Shown: positions 35,692 through 44,888 of the stretch, piece by piece
Numbering within the stretch: position 1 is the stretch's first letter
How the letters are laid out: the number at the start of each line of letters is the position of its first letter
From: Pseudomonas wayambapalatensis
Lineage (GTDB): Bacteria > Pseudomonadota > Gammaproteobacteria > Pseudomonadales > Pseudomonadaceae
NCBI GenBank assembly: GCA_014268975.2
Contig: CP077096.1
Coordinates: 62,001 to 126,000 of the forward strand
Length of the DNA stretch: 64,000 nt
Direction: 5' to 3'
Made by a program: the position numbers and the translations under genes
The notes under the pieces: generated by a model
Databases searched by the model: none
What the model saw: the letters and a program-made list of their open reading frames with translations, nothing else
What the model was told of the DNA's origin: nothing

Positions 35692-36324
35692 ATGCAAGTC
35701 AAGAACCCCATCCTCGGCCTCTGCCAGAAAGCCAAATTCGCCCTCAGCGCTGCCAAGGTCGAACAATGCCCGGAAGACCAGGGCTACGAGGTGGCTTTCG
35801 CCGGCCGCTCCAACGCCGGTAAATCCAGCGCCCTCAATACCCTGACCCATGCCAGCCTGGCGCGTACCTCCAAGACCCCGGGGCGCACCCAGCTGTTGAA
35901 TTTCTTCAGTCTGGACGATGAACGGCGTTTGGTCGACCTGCCAGGTTACGGTTATGCGAAAGTGCCGATTCCGCTCAAGCAGCACTGGCAGAAACACCTG
36001 GAGGCCTACCTGGGCGGGCGCGAATGCCTGCGGGGTGTGATCCTGCTGATGGACGTGCGCCACCCGATGACCGACTTCGACAAGATGATGCTCGACTGGG
36101 CCAAGGCCAGCGGCATGCCCATGCACATCCTGCTGACCAAGGCTGACAAGCTCACTCACGGCGCGGGCAAGACCACCCTGCTCAAGGTGCAGTCGGAAAT
36201 TCGCAAGGGCTGGGGCGACGCGGCGTCCATCCAACTGTTCTCGGCACCCAAGCGCCAGGGGCTGGAAGAGGCCTATCGGGTCTTGGCGGATTGGATGGAG
36301 CTGGAAGACAAGCCGGTGGCTTGA
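35692..36324 (+). CDS. engB: Ribosome biogenesis GTPase EngB (YihA/YsxC)
   Basis: EngB is an essential GTPase for large-subunit assembly. The 210 residues carry G1 [10 protein letters not shown]3 [11 protein letters not shown]4 TKADK and the G5 region SAPKRQG. ATG 35692 gives the family length; the open frame extends upstream without conserved sequence. It is convergent with ersA and polA, the same context as E. coli yihA-spf-polA. Confidence 0.95.
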   Translation: MQVKNPILGLCQKAKFALSAAKVEQCPEDQGYEVAFAGRSNAGKSSALNTLTHASLARTSKTPGRTQLLNFFSLDDERRLVDLPGYGYAKVPIPLKQHWQKHLEAYLGGRECLRGVILLMDVRHPMTDFDKMMLDWAKASGMPMHILLTKADKLTHGAGKTTLLKVQSEIRKGWGDAASIQLFSAPKRQGLEEAYRVLADWMELEDKPVA

Positions 36325-36402
36325 AGATCCACCTGCAATCTGTGGCGGCGGGCCGGTCCGCTGCCACAGGCTTCTCCAGCAGCGATGAGGCAAATTCCGG
36401 GC

Positions 36403-36532
36403 AAAAAAAACCCCGGACTTCATATGGGGAGGGGGAAGTTCGGGGTCCAAGTCCGGACCGCTAGGGCGGGGTCCAGATATCTGCCAACACTTAACACAAC
36501 ATAGGAGCATCGAAAGGCTTCACCAGCCATTC
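36403..36532 (-). ncRNA. ersA: ErsA small regulatory RNA
   Basis: ErsA is the Pseudomonas sRNA encoded between engB and polA, in the context of enteric Spot 42, and about 132 nt long. It is Hfq-dependent and represses algC and oprD in P. aeruginosa (established knowledge). Here the minus strand has an AlgU-type promoter, then about 130 nt. It ends in a strong terminator: stem CCCCGAACTTC / GAAGTCCGGGG with one mismatch, then T8 at 36410-36403. The start is inferred to within about 3 nt. The target algC is in this window. Confidence 0.87.
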
Positions 36533-36538
36533 AGTTAC

Positions 36539-36566
36539 TCTGAGTTCCGGTTCACCGGTTTAGTTC
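36539..36566 (-). promoter_or_regulatory. AlgU (sigma-22) promoter of ersA
   Basis: Minus strand GAACTA (36566-36561), 17 nt, then TCAGA (36543-36539) fits the AlgU pattern GAACTT-N16/17-TCnnA. It predicts a start near 36532. Confidence 0.75.
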
Positions 36567-36577
36567 CGAAGCCTTGA

Positions 36578-36596
36578 AAACTATTTGCGATAGTTT
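36578..36596 (-). terminator. Possible weak polA terminator
   Basis: Seven-bp stem AAACTAT / ATAGTTT with a 5-nt loop, followed on the minus strand by only TC. It lies about 90 nt after the polA stop and just before the ersA promoter. Together with ersA it accounts for most of the 360-nt engB-polA gap; nothing else is evident there. Confidence 0.4.
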
Positions 36597-36684
36597 CATG
36601 AATCTTCAGAACCGAGGGGCGAGGAGCCGACCCTGCGGATCTGCGGCACTACGACACAGATCCTACTCTTCTTCGCCCTACCGT

Positions 36685-39432
36685 TTAGTGAGCTTCGTCC
36701 CAATTCGAGCCTACGCCGACTTCGACCAGCAGCGGAACATCGAGCTGCGCGGCGTTGCTCATGTAGGGGCGAATTTCGGCCTTCACCTGTTCGACCAGGT
36801 CTTCACGCACCTCCAGCACCAGTTCATCGTGCACCTGGAGAATCACCCGGGCATCCAGGCCACTGTCGCTCAGCCAGTTGTCCACCGCGACCATGGCGCG
36901 CTTGACGATGTCGGCCGCCGTACCCTGCATCGGCGCGTTGATCGCGGTACGCTCGGCACCTTTGCGCAGGGCCGGGTTCTTGGCATTGATGTCCGGCAGG
37001 TACAGGCGCCGCCCGAACAAGGTTTCGACGAAGCCCTGCTCGGCGGCCTGGGTGCGGGTGCGCTCCATGTAGGCCAGCACGCCGGGATAGCGCGCGAAGT
37101 AGCGGTCGATGTAGTCCTGCGACTGCTTGCGATCGACGCCGATCTGCTTGGCCAGGCCGAAGGCGCTCATGCCGTAGATCAAGCCGAAGTTGATGGCCTT
37201 GGCGCTGCGACGCTGGTCGTTGGTGACTGCATCCAGCGCCACGCCGAATACTTCTGCGGCCGTCGCGCGGTGCACATCAAGGTCATTGCGGAAGGCGTGC
37301 AGCAGGCCTTCATCCTTGGCCAGGTGGGCCATGATGCGCAGCTCGATCTGCGAGTAGTCCGCGGCCAGCAGCTTGTAGCCGGGGCTGGCAACGAAGGCCT
37401 GGCGGATGCGTCGGCCTTCGGGAGTGCGTACCGGAATGTTCTGCAGGTTCGGATCGCTGGACGACAAGCGCCCGGTGGCGGCCACCGCCTGCTGGTAGGA
37501 GGTGTGGATACGCCCGGTACGCGGGTTGATCTGGTCCGGCAGCTTGTCGGTATAGGTGCTCTTGAGCTTGCTCAGGGAGCGGTACTCCATCAGCACCGTC
37601 GGCAGCGGATAGCCTTCGGCGGCCAGGTCCGCGAGCACGGCTTCGGCCGTGGAGGCCTGGCCCTTGGCAGTCTTGCTCAGTACCGGCATGCCCAGCTTAT
37701 CGTAGAGGATCACCCCCAGTTGCTTGGGTGAACCCAGGTTGAATTCTTCGCCCGCCAGCTCGAACGCCCGACGCTCGAGCTCGGCCATCTTCACGCCCAG
37801 CTCACCGCTCTGCACCTTGAGCAGCTCCGCGTCGACCAACGCGCCCTGGCGCTCGATCCTGGCCAGCACCGGCACCAGCGGCATCTCGATGTCCATCAGC
37901 ACCGGCTGCACGCTGGGCGTTTTCGCCAGGCGTGCCTGCAGTGCGTGGTGCAAGCGCAGGGTGATGTCGGCATCTTCGGCGGCGTACGGGCCAGCCTTGT
38001 CCAGATGGATCTGGTTGAAGGTCAGCTGCTTGGCGCCCTTGCCAGCGATATCCTCGAAGGCGATGGTGCTGTGGTCGAGGTACTTCTGCGCCAGGCTGTC
38101 CATGTCGTGACGCGTGGCGGTGGAGTCGAGCACATAGGATTCGAGCATGGTGTCATAGGCCACGCCACGCATCTGGATCGGCAGCGAAGCGTTGGCCAGG
38201 ATATTGATGTCGTACTTGGCGTTCTGCCCGACCTTGGCCTTGGCCGGGTCTTCCAGCAACGGCTTGAGCGCCTTCAGCACCGCGTCGCGGTCCAGCTGCT
38301 TCGGAGCACCTTCGTAGTCGTGGGCCAGCGGCACATAGGCCGCTTCATGGGGCTCGACCGCGAACGACAGGCCGACCAGCTCCGCACGCTGGGCATCCAG
38401 GCCGGTGGTCTCGGTGTCGAAGGCGAACAGCGGCGCCTGGCGCAGCTTCTCGAGCCAGACATCGAAGCGCGCCTGGTCGAGGATGGTTTCGTATTTCGCC
38501 TCGACCTGGGCCGCAGGCTCCTCGACCGGAGCAATGGTGTCACCCTCCCGGGCGGCGTCGCGCTGTACCTCGGCGACCCAGCTCTTGAACTCCATTTCGG
38601 TGTACAGCGCCAGCAATGCTTCGCGGTCCGGCTCGCCGCACACCAGGGCATCGACCTCGACATCCAGCTCGACATCGACCTTGATGGTCGCCAGCTCATA
38701 CGACAGGAACGCCGCGTCGCGGTGCTCCTCGAGCTTGGCCGGCAGGGTCTTGGCGCCGCGAATGGCCAGGCCCGGCACCTTGTCGAGGTTCTCGTACAGG
38801 TCACGCAGGCCGCCACCGATACCGGTCAACAGGCCCACGGCGGTCTTCTCGCCGACTCCCGGAACACCCGGGATGTTATCGACCTTGTCGCCCATCAGGG
38901 CCAGGAAGTCGATGATGTGCTCGGGACCGACGCCGAACTTCTCGTGCACGCCAGCCACGTCGAGCACCGTGCCGGTCATGGTGTTGACCAGGGTGATGTG
39001 GCCGTCTACCAGTTGCGCCATGTCCTTGTCGCCGGTCGAGATGATGACCGGACGCCCGGCTGCCGCACTGCTGCGGGCCAGGGTGCCGATCACGTCGTCG
39101 GCCTCGACGCCTTCGACGCACAGCAGCGGGTAGCCCAGGGCCCTGACGCTGGCGTGCAGCGGTTCGACCTGCACGCGCAGGTCGTCGGGCATGCTCGGGC
39201 GGTTGGCCTTGTACTCGGCGAACATGGCATCGCGGAAAGTGCCGCCCTTGGCGTCGAAGACCACCGCGAACAGGCTGTCCGGATATTGCTTGCGCAGGCT
39301 CTTGAGCATGTTCAGCACGCCCTTGACCGCACCGGTGGGCATGCCCTTGGACGTGGTCAGCGGCGGCAGGGCGTGAAAGGCGCGGTAGAGGTAGGACGAA
39401 CCGTCCACCAGGACGAGGGGCGCTTGGCTCAT
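36685..39432 (-). CDS. polA: DNA polymerase I
   Basis: The 915-residue enzyme is full length, with a 5'-3' exonuclease domain (1-290), a 3'-5' proofreading domain (about 315-500) and the polymerase domain. The proofreading DTETTGLD motif is intact. Polymerase motifs are [33 protein letters not shown] and [11 protein letters not shown]. It fills gaps in excision repair and removes Okazaki primers. ATG 39432 gives [21 protein letters not shown], the conserved start. A TTG further up is unlikely. Confidence 0.97.
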   Translation of the reverse strand: MSQAPLVLVDGSSYLYRAFHALPPLTTSKGMPTGAVKGVLNMLKSLRKQYPDSLFAVVFDAKGGTFRDAMFAEYKANRPSMPDDLRVQVEPLHASVRALGYPLLCVEGVEADDVIGTLARSSAAAGRPVIISTGDKDMAQLVDGHITLVNTMTGTVLDVAGVHEKFGVGPEHIIDFLALMGDKVDNIPGVPGVGEKTAVGLLTGIGGGLRDLYENLDKVPGLAIRGAKTLPAKLEEHRDAAFLSYELATIKVDVELDVEVDALVCGEPDREALLALYTEMEFKSWVAEVQRDAAREGDTIAPVEEPAAQVEAKYETILDQARFDVWLEKLRQAPLFAFDTETTGLDAQRAELVGLSFAVEPHEAAYVPLAHDYEGAPKQLDRDAVLKALKPLLEDPAKAKVGQNAKYDINILANASLPIQMRGVAYDTMLESYVLDSTATRHDMDSLAQKYLDHSTIAFEDIAGKGAKQLTFNQIHLDKAGPYAAEDADITLRLHHALQARLAKTPSVQPVLMDIEMPLVPVLARIERQGALVDAELLKVQSGELGVKMAELERRAFELAGEEFNLGSPKQLGVILYDKLGMPVLSKTAKGQASTAEAVLADLAAEGYPLPTVLMEYRSLSKLKSTYTDKLPDQINPRTGRIHTSYQQAVAATGRLSSSDPNLQNIPVRTPEGRRIRQAFVASPGYKLLAADYSQIELRIMAHLAKDEGLLHAFRNDLDVHRATAAEVFGVALDAVTNDQRRSAKAINFGLIYGMSAFGLAKQIGVDRKQSQDYIDRYFARYPGVLAYMERTRTQAAEQGFVETLFGRRLYLPDINAKNPALRKGAERTAINAPMQGTAADIVKRAMVAVDNWLSDSGLDARVILQVHDELVLEVREDLVEQVKAEIRPYMSNAAQLDVPLLVEVGVGSNWDEAH

Positions 39433-39507
39433 GAGGAGAATCAACCTTTTCGACGGGTCCGGAGCTAGAATAGCCGGATCAGTGACGACAAAAGGACTTA
39501 GGTTATC

Positions 39508-39795
39508 ATGCGTACACCCATTCGCCTGTTACTGCTCAGCCTGCTGGCCACCATGCCGGTCGTTACGCTGGCGGCGGACGACGCCCCATCGGCAGATCCC
39601 GATGTGACCATTCGCACGGAAGGCGACAGAACCATCCAGGAGTACCGTCAGAACGGTTTCCTGTATGCGATCAAGATCACGCCGAAAAACGGCAAGCCTT
39701 ATTTCCTGGTACGCGCCGATGGCTCCGATGGCAATTTCATTCGATCCGACCAGCCGGACATGCTGATTCCGTCCTGGAAGATCTTCGAATGGTAA
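39508..39795 (+). CDS. DUF2782 periplasmic protein
   Basis: The 95-residue protein has a signal peptide (cut near LAA-DDA, residue 23) and the DUF2782 pattern [20 protein letters not shown] ... [12 protein letters not shown] ... [16 protein letters not shown]. The function is unknown. It is divergent from polA and 72 nt upstream of thrB, a neighbourhood conserved in Pseudomonas. Confidence 0.85.
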   Translation: MRTPIRLLLLSLLATMPVVTLAADDAPSADPDVTIRTEGDRTIQEYRQNGFLYAIKITPKNGKPYFLVRADGSDGNFIRSDQPDMLIPSWKIFEW

Positions 39796-39825
39796 GGTAG
39801 TAACGCGTATCGTTCTTATCAACCA

Positions 39826-39847
39826 GGCACTTCCTCCTGGAAGTGCC
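39826..39847 (+). other. Stem-loop in the thrB leader
   Basis: Perfect 9-bp stem GGCACTTCC / GGAAGTGCC with loop TCCT, 20 nt before the thrB ATG. No T-tract follows. It may pause or attenuate transcription, or shape the leader. thrB itself has no obvious Shine-Dalgarno sequence outside it. Confidence 0.5.
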
Positions 39848-39867
39848 CGTATGGGCAACTTTTCAAC

Positions 39868-40818
39868 ATGTCAGTCTTCACCCCTGTGTCCCGGCCTGAG
39901 CTGGAAACCTTTCTGGCGCCATACGAGCTGGGCCGTCTGCTCGACTTCCAGGGCATTGCCGCCGGAACCGAAAACAGCAATTTCTTCGTAAGCCTGGAAA
40001 AAGGGGAATTCGTACTGACGCTGATCGAGCGTGGGCCGGCCGAAGACATGCCGTTCTTCATCGAACTGCTCGACGTGCTGCATGACGCCGACATGCCCGT
40101 CCCCTACGCGGTGCGCGATCGCGACGGCAATGGTCTGCGCGAACTGTGCGGCAAGCCGGCACTGCTGCAGCCGCGGCTGTCGGGCAAGCACGTCAAGGCG
40201 CCGAACAATCAGCACTGCGCCCAGGTCGGCGAGTTGCTGGCGCATATCCACCTGGCGACCCGTGAGCGCATCATCGAGCGCCGCACCGACCGCGGCCTGG
40301 ACTGGATGCTGGCGTCCGGCGCCGAGCTGCTGGCCGGGCTCGACGCCAGCCAGGTGGCGCTGCTGCAACCGGCGCTGGACGAGATCAACGTGCACAAGGC
40401 GCAGATCCTCGCTTTGCCACGGGCCAACCTGCACGCCGACCTGTTCCGCGACAACGTGATGTTCGAAGGCACCCACCTGACCGGTCTGATCGACTTCTAC
40501 AACGCCTGTTCCGGGCCGATGCTGTACGACATCGCCATCACCGTGAATGACTGGTGCCTGAACGAAGCGGGCGGCATCGACCTGCCGCGCGCCCAGGCAC
40601 TGTTGGGTGCCTACGCCGCGCTGCGGCCGTTCACCGCCGCCGAGGCCGAGCTGTGGCAGGTGATGCTGCGGGTGGGTTGCGTGCGTTTCTGGCTGTCGCG
40701 GTTGATTGCGGCGCGGGACTTTGCCGGCATGGACGTGACGATCCATGATCCGAGCGAGTTCGAGGTGCGGTTGGTGCAGCGTCAGCAGGTGGCGTTGAAG
40801 TTGCCGTTCGCGCTGTAA
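39868..40818 (+). CDS. thrB: Homoserine kinase (ThrB type II, APH fold)
   Basis: ThrB phosphorylates L-homoserine in threonine synthesis. The 316-residue protein has the aminoglycoside-kinase-like fold: N-terminal GTENSNFFVSLEKGEFVLTLIER, catalytic loop RANLHADLFRDNVMFEG, and metal-binding GLIDFYNACSGPMLYD. This form replaces the GHMP-type ThrB of enterics in Pseudomonas. The start MSVFTPVSR is the conserved one. Confidence 0.94.
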   Translation: MSVFTPVSRPELETFLAPYELGRLLDFQGIAAGTENSNFFVSLEKGEFVLTLIERGPAEDMPFFIELLDVLHDADMPVPYAVRDRDGNGLRELCGKPALLQPRLSGKHVKAPNNQHCAQVGELLAHIHLATRERIIERRTDRGLDWMLASGAELLAGLDASQVALLQPALDEINVHKAQILALPRANLHADLFRDNVMFEGTHLTGLIDFYNACSGPMLYDIAITVNDWCLNEAGGIDLPRAQALLGAYAALRPFTAAEAELWQVMLRVGCVRFWLSRLIAARDFAGMDVTIHDPSEFEVRLVQRQQVALKLPFAL

Positions 40819-40831
40819 GCGCGGCGGCCCA

Positions 40832-40940
40832 ATCGCGGGGCAAGTCGAATCGTCGCACCGCCGCTCCCACAGACACAGCGCTGACCCCAGAATCAGCGCC
40901 TTGCCTGTGGGCGGTGCGACGATTCGTCTTGCCCCGCGAT
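40832..40940. repeat. Long inverted REP pair between thrB and znuA
   Basis: The arms are about 35-40 nt: ATCGCGGGGCAAG...CTCCCACAG (from 40832) and CTGTGGGCGG...CTTGCCCCGCGAT (to 40940). They differ by a few bases. It fills the convergent gap and could also stop both transcripts. Confidence 0.85.
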
Positions 40941-40956
40941 AGGGCCGGGTCAGCCG

Positions 40957-41862
40957 CTAGAGATGCTCCAGGCAACCGGTCAGATCATTCCCCAGCTTCT
41001 CCAGCAAGCGCTCGTAGCCCTTGCCATCCACCGTATCGGTCCCACCCAGCGCATCCAGTTCCGCCAAGGTCACCGGCAGCCCGGCCACCAGCGTTTCGGC
41101 GAGGCGCGGACGGATCGGCGGTTCACTGAACACACAGGTCGGACCAACTTCCTGCAGGCGCTTGCGCATCGCCGCGACATGCTGCGCGCCCGGCTGCACC
41201 TCGGCGGCGACGCTGAACACGCCGGTATGGCGCAACCCGTACTCTGCCTCGAAGTAGTCGAAGGCTTCGTGGAACACGAAGTAGGGCTTGCCGGCAATGC
41301 CGGCCACGCGGGCCTTGATCCGCTGATCGAGCGCATCCAGGCGCTCGCCGAAGGCCTTCTGGTTGGCCTGGTAGCGCGCCGCATTGGCCGGATCCGCCGC
41401 CGCCAGGTCACTGGCCATTTTCGCCGCGATCACTCGAGCATTGACCGATGACAGCCACAGGTGCGCATCGAGCGACCCTGGGCGGTGATCATGGTCGTGG
41501 TCGTCGTGGTCTTCTTCATGCGAGTGGCTGTCTTCGCCGAAACGGCGCAGCTTCATGCCAGGCAACGCCTGCACCGCGACAGTCGGCTTGCTCCGGCTGC
41601 CCAGCACGCGCGGCAGGAAGCTCTCCATGTCCGGGCCGATCCAGTACAGCAGGTCGGCGTCGCCCACCTTCCGTACGTCGGACGGGCGCAGGGCGTAGTT
41701 GTGCGGCGAAGCGCCGGGCGGCAGCAACACGTCAGGGCTGCCGACACCGTCCTGAACCGCGGCAGCGATCTGCTGCAGGGGCTTGATGCTGGTCAGCACA
41801 CGCACGTCGGCGTGGGCCGAGAAAGTGATGAAAGCGACAAAGAGAGCAAGGAATCGGGACAC
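40957..41862 (-). CDS. znuA: Zinc ABC transporter periplasmic binding protein
   Basis: The 301-residue protein has a signal peptide (cut near AHA-DVR), Zn-binding His in GASPHNYALRPSD, DAHLW and FHEAFDYFEAEYG, and a His/Asp-rich loop (EDSHSHEEDHDDHDHDHR, about residues 110-127) typical of ZnuA. I start it at GTG 41862. The upstream ATG at 41910 would put the Zur-like site inside or at the start of coding sequence and adds residues before the signal peptide. It is divergent from zur-znuCB. Confidence 0.92.
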   Translation of the reverse strand: MSRFLALFVAFITFSAHADVRVLTSIKPLQQIAAAVQDGVGSPDVLLPPGASPHNYALRPSDVRKVGDADLLYWIGPDMESFLPRVLGSRSKPTVAVQALPGMKLRRFGEDSHSHEEDHDDHDHDHRPGSLDAHLWLSSVNARVIAAKMASDLAAADPANAARYQANQKAFGERLDALDQRIKARVAGIAGKPYFVFHEAFDYFEAEYGLRHTGVFSVAAEVQPGAQHVAAMRKRLQEVGPTCVFSEPPIRPRLAETLVAGLPVTLAELDALGGTDTVDGKGYERLLEKLGNDLTGCLEHL

Positions 41863-41889
41863 GGTGGATACTCGGCTCGTCAGAAACAG

Positions 41890-41902
41890 GTAACATAATA
41901 AC
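41890..41902. promoter_or_regulatory. Zur-like operator between znuA and zur
   Basis: GTAACATAATAAC resembles the core of Zur boxes (GTTATAnTATAAC-like) and lies 27 nt from both gene starts. It probably represses both directions when zinc is plentiful. It is an imperfect match. Confidence 0.55.
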
Positions 41903-41928
41903 GTCTCCATCGATAACCGTCGCCGCCC

Positions 41929-42414
41929 ATGTCAATCACGCCGCTGGCTCACCGTCCCCACGATCATTCCCATTGCGTCCACAGCGCCCTGGCCGAAGCC
42001 GACGCCCTGTGCGTCCGCCAGGGTCTGCGCCTGACCGCGCTGCGCCGCCGTGTGCTGGAGCTGGTGTGGCAAAGCCACAAGCCGCTGGGCGCCTACGACA
42101 TCCTCGCCGTGCTCAGCGAGCAGGACGGTCGCCGCGCCGCGCCGCCGACCGTGTACCGCGCCCTGGACTTCCTGCTCGAGAACGGCCTGGTGCACCGCAT
42201 CGCCTCGCTCAACGCCTTCATCGGCTGCAGCCACCCTGAACACAAGCACCAGGGCCAATTCCTGATCTGCCGCGAATGCCACGTGGCCATCGAACTGGAG
42301 CAGGAGAGCATCAGCGGCGCCATCGTCGCCAGTGCCAAGGCCGTGGGCTTTGCCGTCGAATCCCAGACCGTCGAAGTGGTCGGCCTGTGCGGCAACTGCC
42401 GGGGCGCCGCATGA
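41929..42414 (+). CDS. zur: Zinc uptake regulator Zur (Fur family)
   Basis: The 161-residue Fur-family repressor shows winged-helix recognition helix [21 protein letters not shown], regulatory His/Cys in [18 protein letters not shown], and the C-terminal CGNC structural zinc pair. A His-rich N-terminus ([12 protein letters not shown]) is present. It controls znuA and its own operon. Stop overlaps the znuC start (ATGA). Confidence 0.95.
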   Translation: MSITPLAHRPHDHSHCVHSALAEADALCVRQGLRLTALRRRVLELVWQSHKPLGAYDILAVLSEQDGRRAAPPTVYRALDFLLENGLVHRIASLNAFIGCSHPEHKHQGQFLICRECHVAIELEQESISGAIVASAKAVGFAVESQTVEVVGLCGNCRGAA

Positions 42415-43184
42415 GCGACGCGCTGATCCGCCTGGAGCAGGTCGGCGTCACCTTTGGCGGCGAGGCGGTGCTCGACAGCATCGACCTGTCGGTCGCACCG
42501 CGCCAGATCGTCACCCTGATCGGCCCCAACGGTGCTGGCAAGACCACCCTGGTGCGCGCCGTGCTCGGCCTGCTCAAGCCGCACAGTGGCAAGGTCTGGC
42601 GCAAGCCGCGCCTGCGCATCGGCTACATGCCGCAGAAGATCCAGGTCGACGCCACCCTGCCGCTGTCGGTGCTGCGATTCCTGCGCCTGGTGCCGGGCGT
42701 GGATCGCGCCGCGGCGCTGTCGGCATTGCAGGAGGTGGGCGCCGAGCATGTCATCGACAGCCCGATCCAGACGGTCTCCGGTGGCGAGATGCAACGGGTA
42801 CTGCTGGCTCGGGCGCTGCTGCGCGAGCCTGAGCTGCTGGTGCTCGACGAACCGGTACAGGGCGTGGACGTGGTTGGCCAGACCGAGCTGTACAACCTCA
42901 TCACCCGCCTGCGCGACCGCCACGGCTGCGGCGTGCTGATGGTCTCCCACGACCTGCACCTGGTGATGAGCGCCACCGACCAGGTGGTCTGCCTGAACCG
43001 CCATGTGTGCTGTTCGGGCCACCCGGAGCAGGTCAGCAACGACCCGGCGTTCGTCGAGCTGTTCGGCCAGAACGCGCCAAGCCTTGCGGTCTATCACCAC
43101 CATCATGATCACAGCCACGACCTGCACGGTGCGGTGATCGCCCCCGGCGCCCATGTCCACGGAGAGCACTGCAAGCATGGCTGA
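42411..43184 (+). CDS. znuC: Zinc ABC transporter ATPase
   Basis: The 257-residue ATPase has Walker [10 protein letters not shown], signature VSGGEM, Walker [13 protein letters not shown] and H-loop [10 protein letters not shown] His-rich tail ([10 protein letters not shown]...[10 protein letters not shown]) may bind zinc. ATG 42411 overlaps the zur stop, and the 3' end overlaps znuB by 8 nt, so all three are coupled. Confidence 0.96.
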   Translation: MSDALIRLEQVGVTFGGEAVLDSIDLSVAPRQIVTLIGPNGAGKTTLVRAVLGLLKPHSGKVWRKPRLRIGYMPQKIQVDATLPLSVLRFLRLVPGVDRAAALSALQEVGAEHVIDSPIQTVSGGEMQRVLLARALLREPELLVLDEPVQGVDVVGQTELYNLITRLRDRHGCGVLMVSHDLHLVMSATDQVVCLNRHVCCSGHPEQVSNDPAFVELFGQNAPSLAVYHHHHDHSHDLHGAVIAPGAHVHGEHCKHG

Positions 43185-43959
43185 TTTTCTTCTGTACGCC
43201 TTGCTTGCCGGTCTTTCCCTGGCGCTGGTGGCCGGCCCCCTGGGCTCCTTCGTGGTCTGGCGGCGCATGGCCTATTTCGGCGACACCTTGTCCCATGCCG
43301 CGCTGCTGGGCGTGGCCCTGGGCTTCGTACTGGACGTCAGCCCCACGCTCGCGGTTACGGTCGGCTGCCTGTTGCTGGCGATCCTGCTGGTGACCCTGCA
43401 ACAACGCCAGCCGCTGGCCTCCGACACCCTGCTCGGCATCCTCGCGCCCAGCACCCTGTCGCTGGGCCTGGTGGTGCTGAGCTTCATGCACGACGTGCGC
43501 ATTGACCTGATGGCCTACCTGTTCGGTGACCTGCTGGCGATCAGTACCACCGACCTGTCATGGATTCTCGGCGGCAGTGTGTTGGTGCTGGCCTTGCTCG
43601 CGGTGCTCTGGCGCCCGCTGCTGGCAATCACCGTGCACGAGGAGCTGGCGATGGTCGAGGGCCTGCCAGTGGCGGGCCTGCGCATGGCGTTGATGCTGCT
43701 GATCGCGGTGGTCATCGCCGTGGCGATGAAGATCGTCGGCGTGCTGCTGATCACCTCGCTGCTGATCATCCCGGCCGCTGCGGCACAACGTCACGCGCGC
43801 TCGCCCGAGCAGATGGCCCTGGGCGCCAGCCTGCTGGGCGTGGCCGCGGTTTGCGGGGGGCTGGCGATGTCCTGGTTCAAGGATACGCCTGCCGGTCCGT
43901 CGATCGTGGTCTGCGCCGCAGTGCTATTCTTGCTGAGCCTGGCATTGCCCAAGCGCTGA
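43177..43959 (+). CDS. znuB: Zinc ABC transporter permease
   Basis: The 260-residue ABC-3 family permease has about seven helices, with typical [21 protein letters not shown] near residue 25 and [18 protein letters not shown] near 190. ATG 43177 follows the znuC overlap and gives a normal N-terminus ([21 protein letters not shown]). It completes the ZnuABC importer. Confidence 0.96.
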   Translation: MADFLLYALLAGLSLALVAGPLGSFVVWRRMAYFGDTLSHAALLGVALGFVLDVSPTLAVTVGCLLLAILLVTLQQRQPLASDTLLGILAPSTLSLGLVVLSFMHDVRIDLMAYLFGDLLAISTTDLSWILGGSVLVLALLAVLWRPLLAITVHEELAMVEGLPVAGLRMALMLLIAVVIAVAMKIVGVLLITSLLIIPAAAAQRHARSPEQMALGASLLGVAAVCGGLAMSWFKDTPAGPSIVVCAAVLFLLSLALPKR

Positions 43960-43965
43960 TATTTT

Positions 43966-43989
43966 CAGGGTGCGCATTGACGCACCCTG
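43966..43989 (+). terminator. Hairpin after znuB
   Basis: Stem CAGGGTGCG / CGCACCCTG with loop CATTGA, 6 nt after the stop. The T-tract is poor, so termination strength is uncertain. Confidence 0.55.
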
Positions 43990-44088
43990 CAACCTTTGCG
44001 CCCGTAAAGGGTCTGTAAGACTTGTTTTCGAGCGTGCGCACCTGGGTGTAGACTTGCTCGCTTTTTGCGCAAATAGAGAGTCGCAGGA

Positions 44089-44796
44089 ATGAAGCCGTTC
44101 GCCTCCCGTTATCTGCTTGTTGCCGCGTTTTCCCTGTTCCTGGCTGCCTGTTCCAGTGCCCCGGTCGAGCAGCCCGTCGCGCCTGCGCAGCCGGACGCCT
44201 GGCAGCAGTTGCAACAGAACATCGCCAGCAACGAGCTGGCCACCGCCGAAGACCAGCTCGCCAGCCTGCAGGCACAGTCGCCGAACGATGCGCGTATCGA
44301 GCAATACCAGCGCCAGATCGCCGAAGCCTACCTGCAGCGCAGCCAGATCGTCCTGCAGAAAGGCGACGTCAACGCGGCCGCCACCGCACTGGCCCGCGCC
44401 CGCGCACTGATGCCACAGGCACCGGCGCTGACCGGCGGCGATGCCGTCGCCCACGCCCGCCAGGCCGAGCTGGACAAGGCTGAAGCCGCGCTGAAGGCTG
44501 CAGAATCCAAGCCGCAGGCCCGGGTCATCGACCCAGCGGCACCGAGCACGGTGATTGCGCTGAAAACCACGGACATTGCAGCCATGCGCAAGCAACTGGA
44601 TGACATCGCCGCCGATGTGGTGAGTTACCAGTGCGAAGTGGTGTTCCAGGTGCCGCGCACCCAGGATGCACCGTGGCTCAAGACCCTGCTGCAGAAGCGG
44701 GTGAAGCGGGTCGATGCCGATTTTGCGTTGAAGCAGAAGCACGAGATCCAGCGTGCATTGCCAGCACAGGTGGTGCTGGTGCCGCATCAGCGCTGA
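44089..44796 (+). CDS. Lipoprotein of unknown function with helical repeats
   Basis: The 235-residue protein has lipobox LFLAAC (Cys about 21), then helical TPR-like sequence (AWQQLQQNIASNELATAEDQLASL ... AYLQRSQIVLQKGDVNAAATALARARAL). A C-terminal part contains an isolated Cys (SYQCEVVF). It corresponds by position to a conserved hypothetical after znuB in P. aeruginosa. No function known. Confidence 0.82.
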   Translation: MKPFASRYLLVAAFSLFLAACSSAPVEQPVAPAQPDAWQQLQQNIASNELATAEDQLASLQAQSPNDARIEQYQRQIAEAYLQRSQIVLQKGDVNAAATALARARALMPQAPALTGGDAVAHARQAELDKAEAALKAAESKPQARVIDPAAPSTVIALKTTDIAAMRKQLDDIAADVVSYQCEVVFQVPRTQDAPWLKTLLQKRVKRVDADFALKQKHEIQRALPAQVVLVPHQR

Positions 44797-44811
44797 AACA
44801 GCGTCGACATC

Positions 44812-44874
44812 TTCGCGGATAAACCCGCTCCCACAGATGCGTACATAACCTGTGGGAGCGGGCTTACCCGCGAA
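44812..44874. repeat. Paired inverted REP elements
   Basis: The arms TTCGCGGATAAACCCGCTCC (from 44812) and GGAGCGGGCTTACCCGCGAA (to 44874) are nearly perfect complements and lie between the lipoprotein gene and convergent katE. Confidence 0.9.
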
Positions 44875-44888
44875 CATATGCTACGGCA

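Noticed and set aside
37945-39468. 507-codon plus-strand frame
   Set aside because: Antisense to polA, which has full family motifs; no recognisable domain.
41863-41910. ATG 41910 as the znuA start
   Set aside because: It would place the likely Zur operator at or within the start of coding sequence and adds 16 residues before a normal signal peptide.
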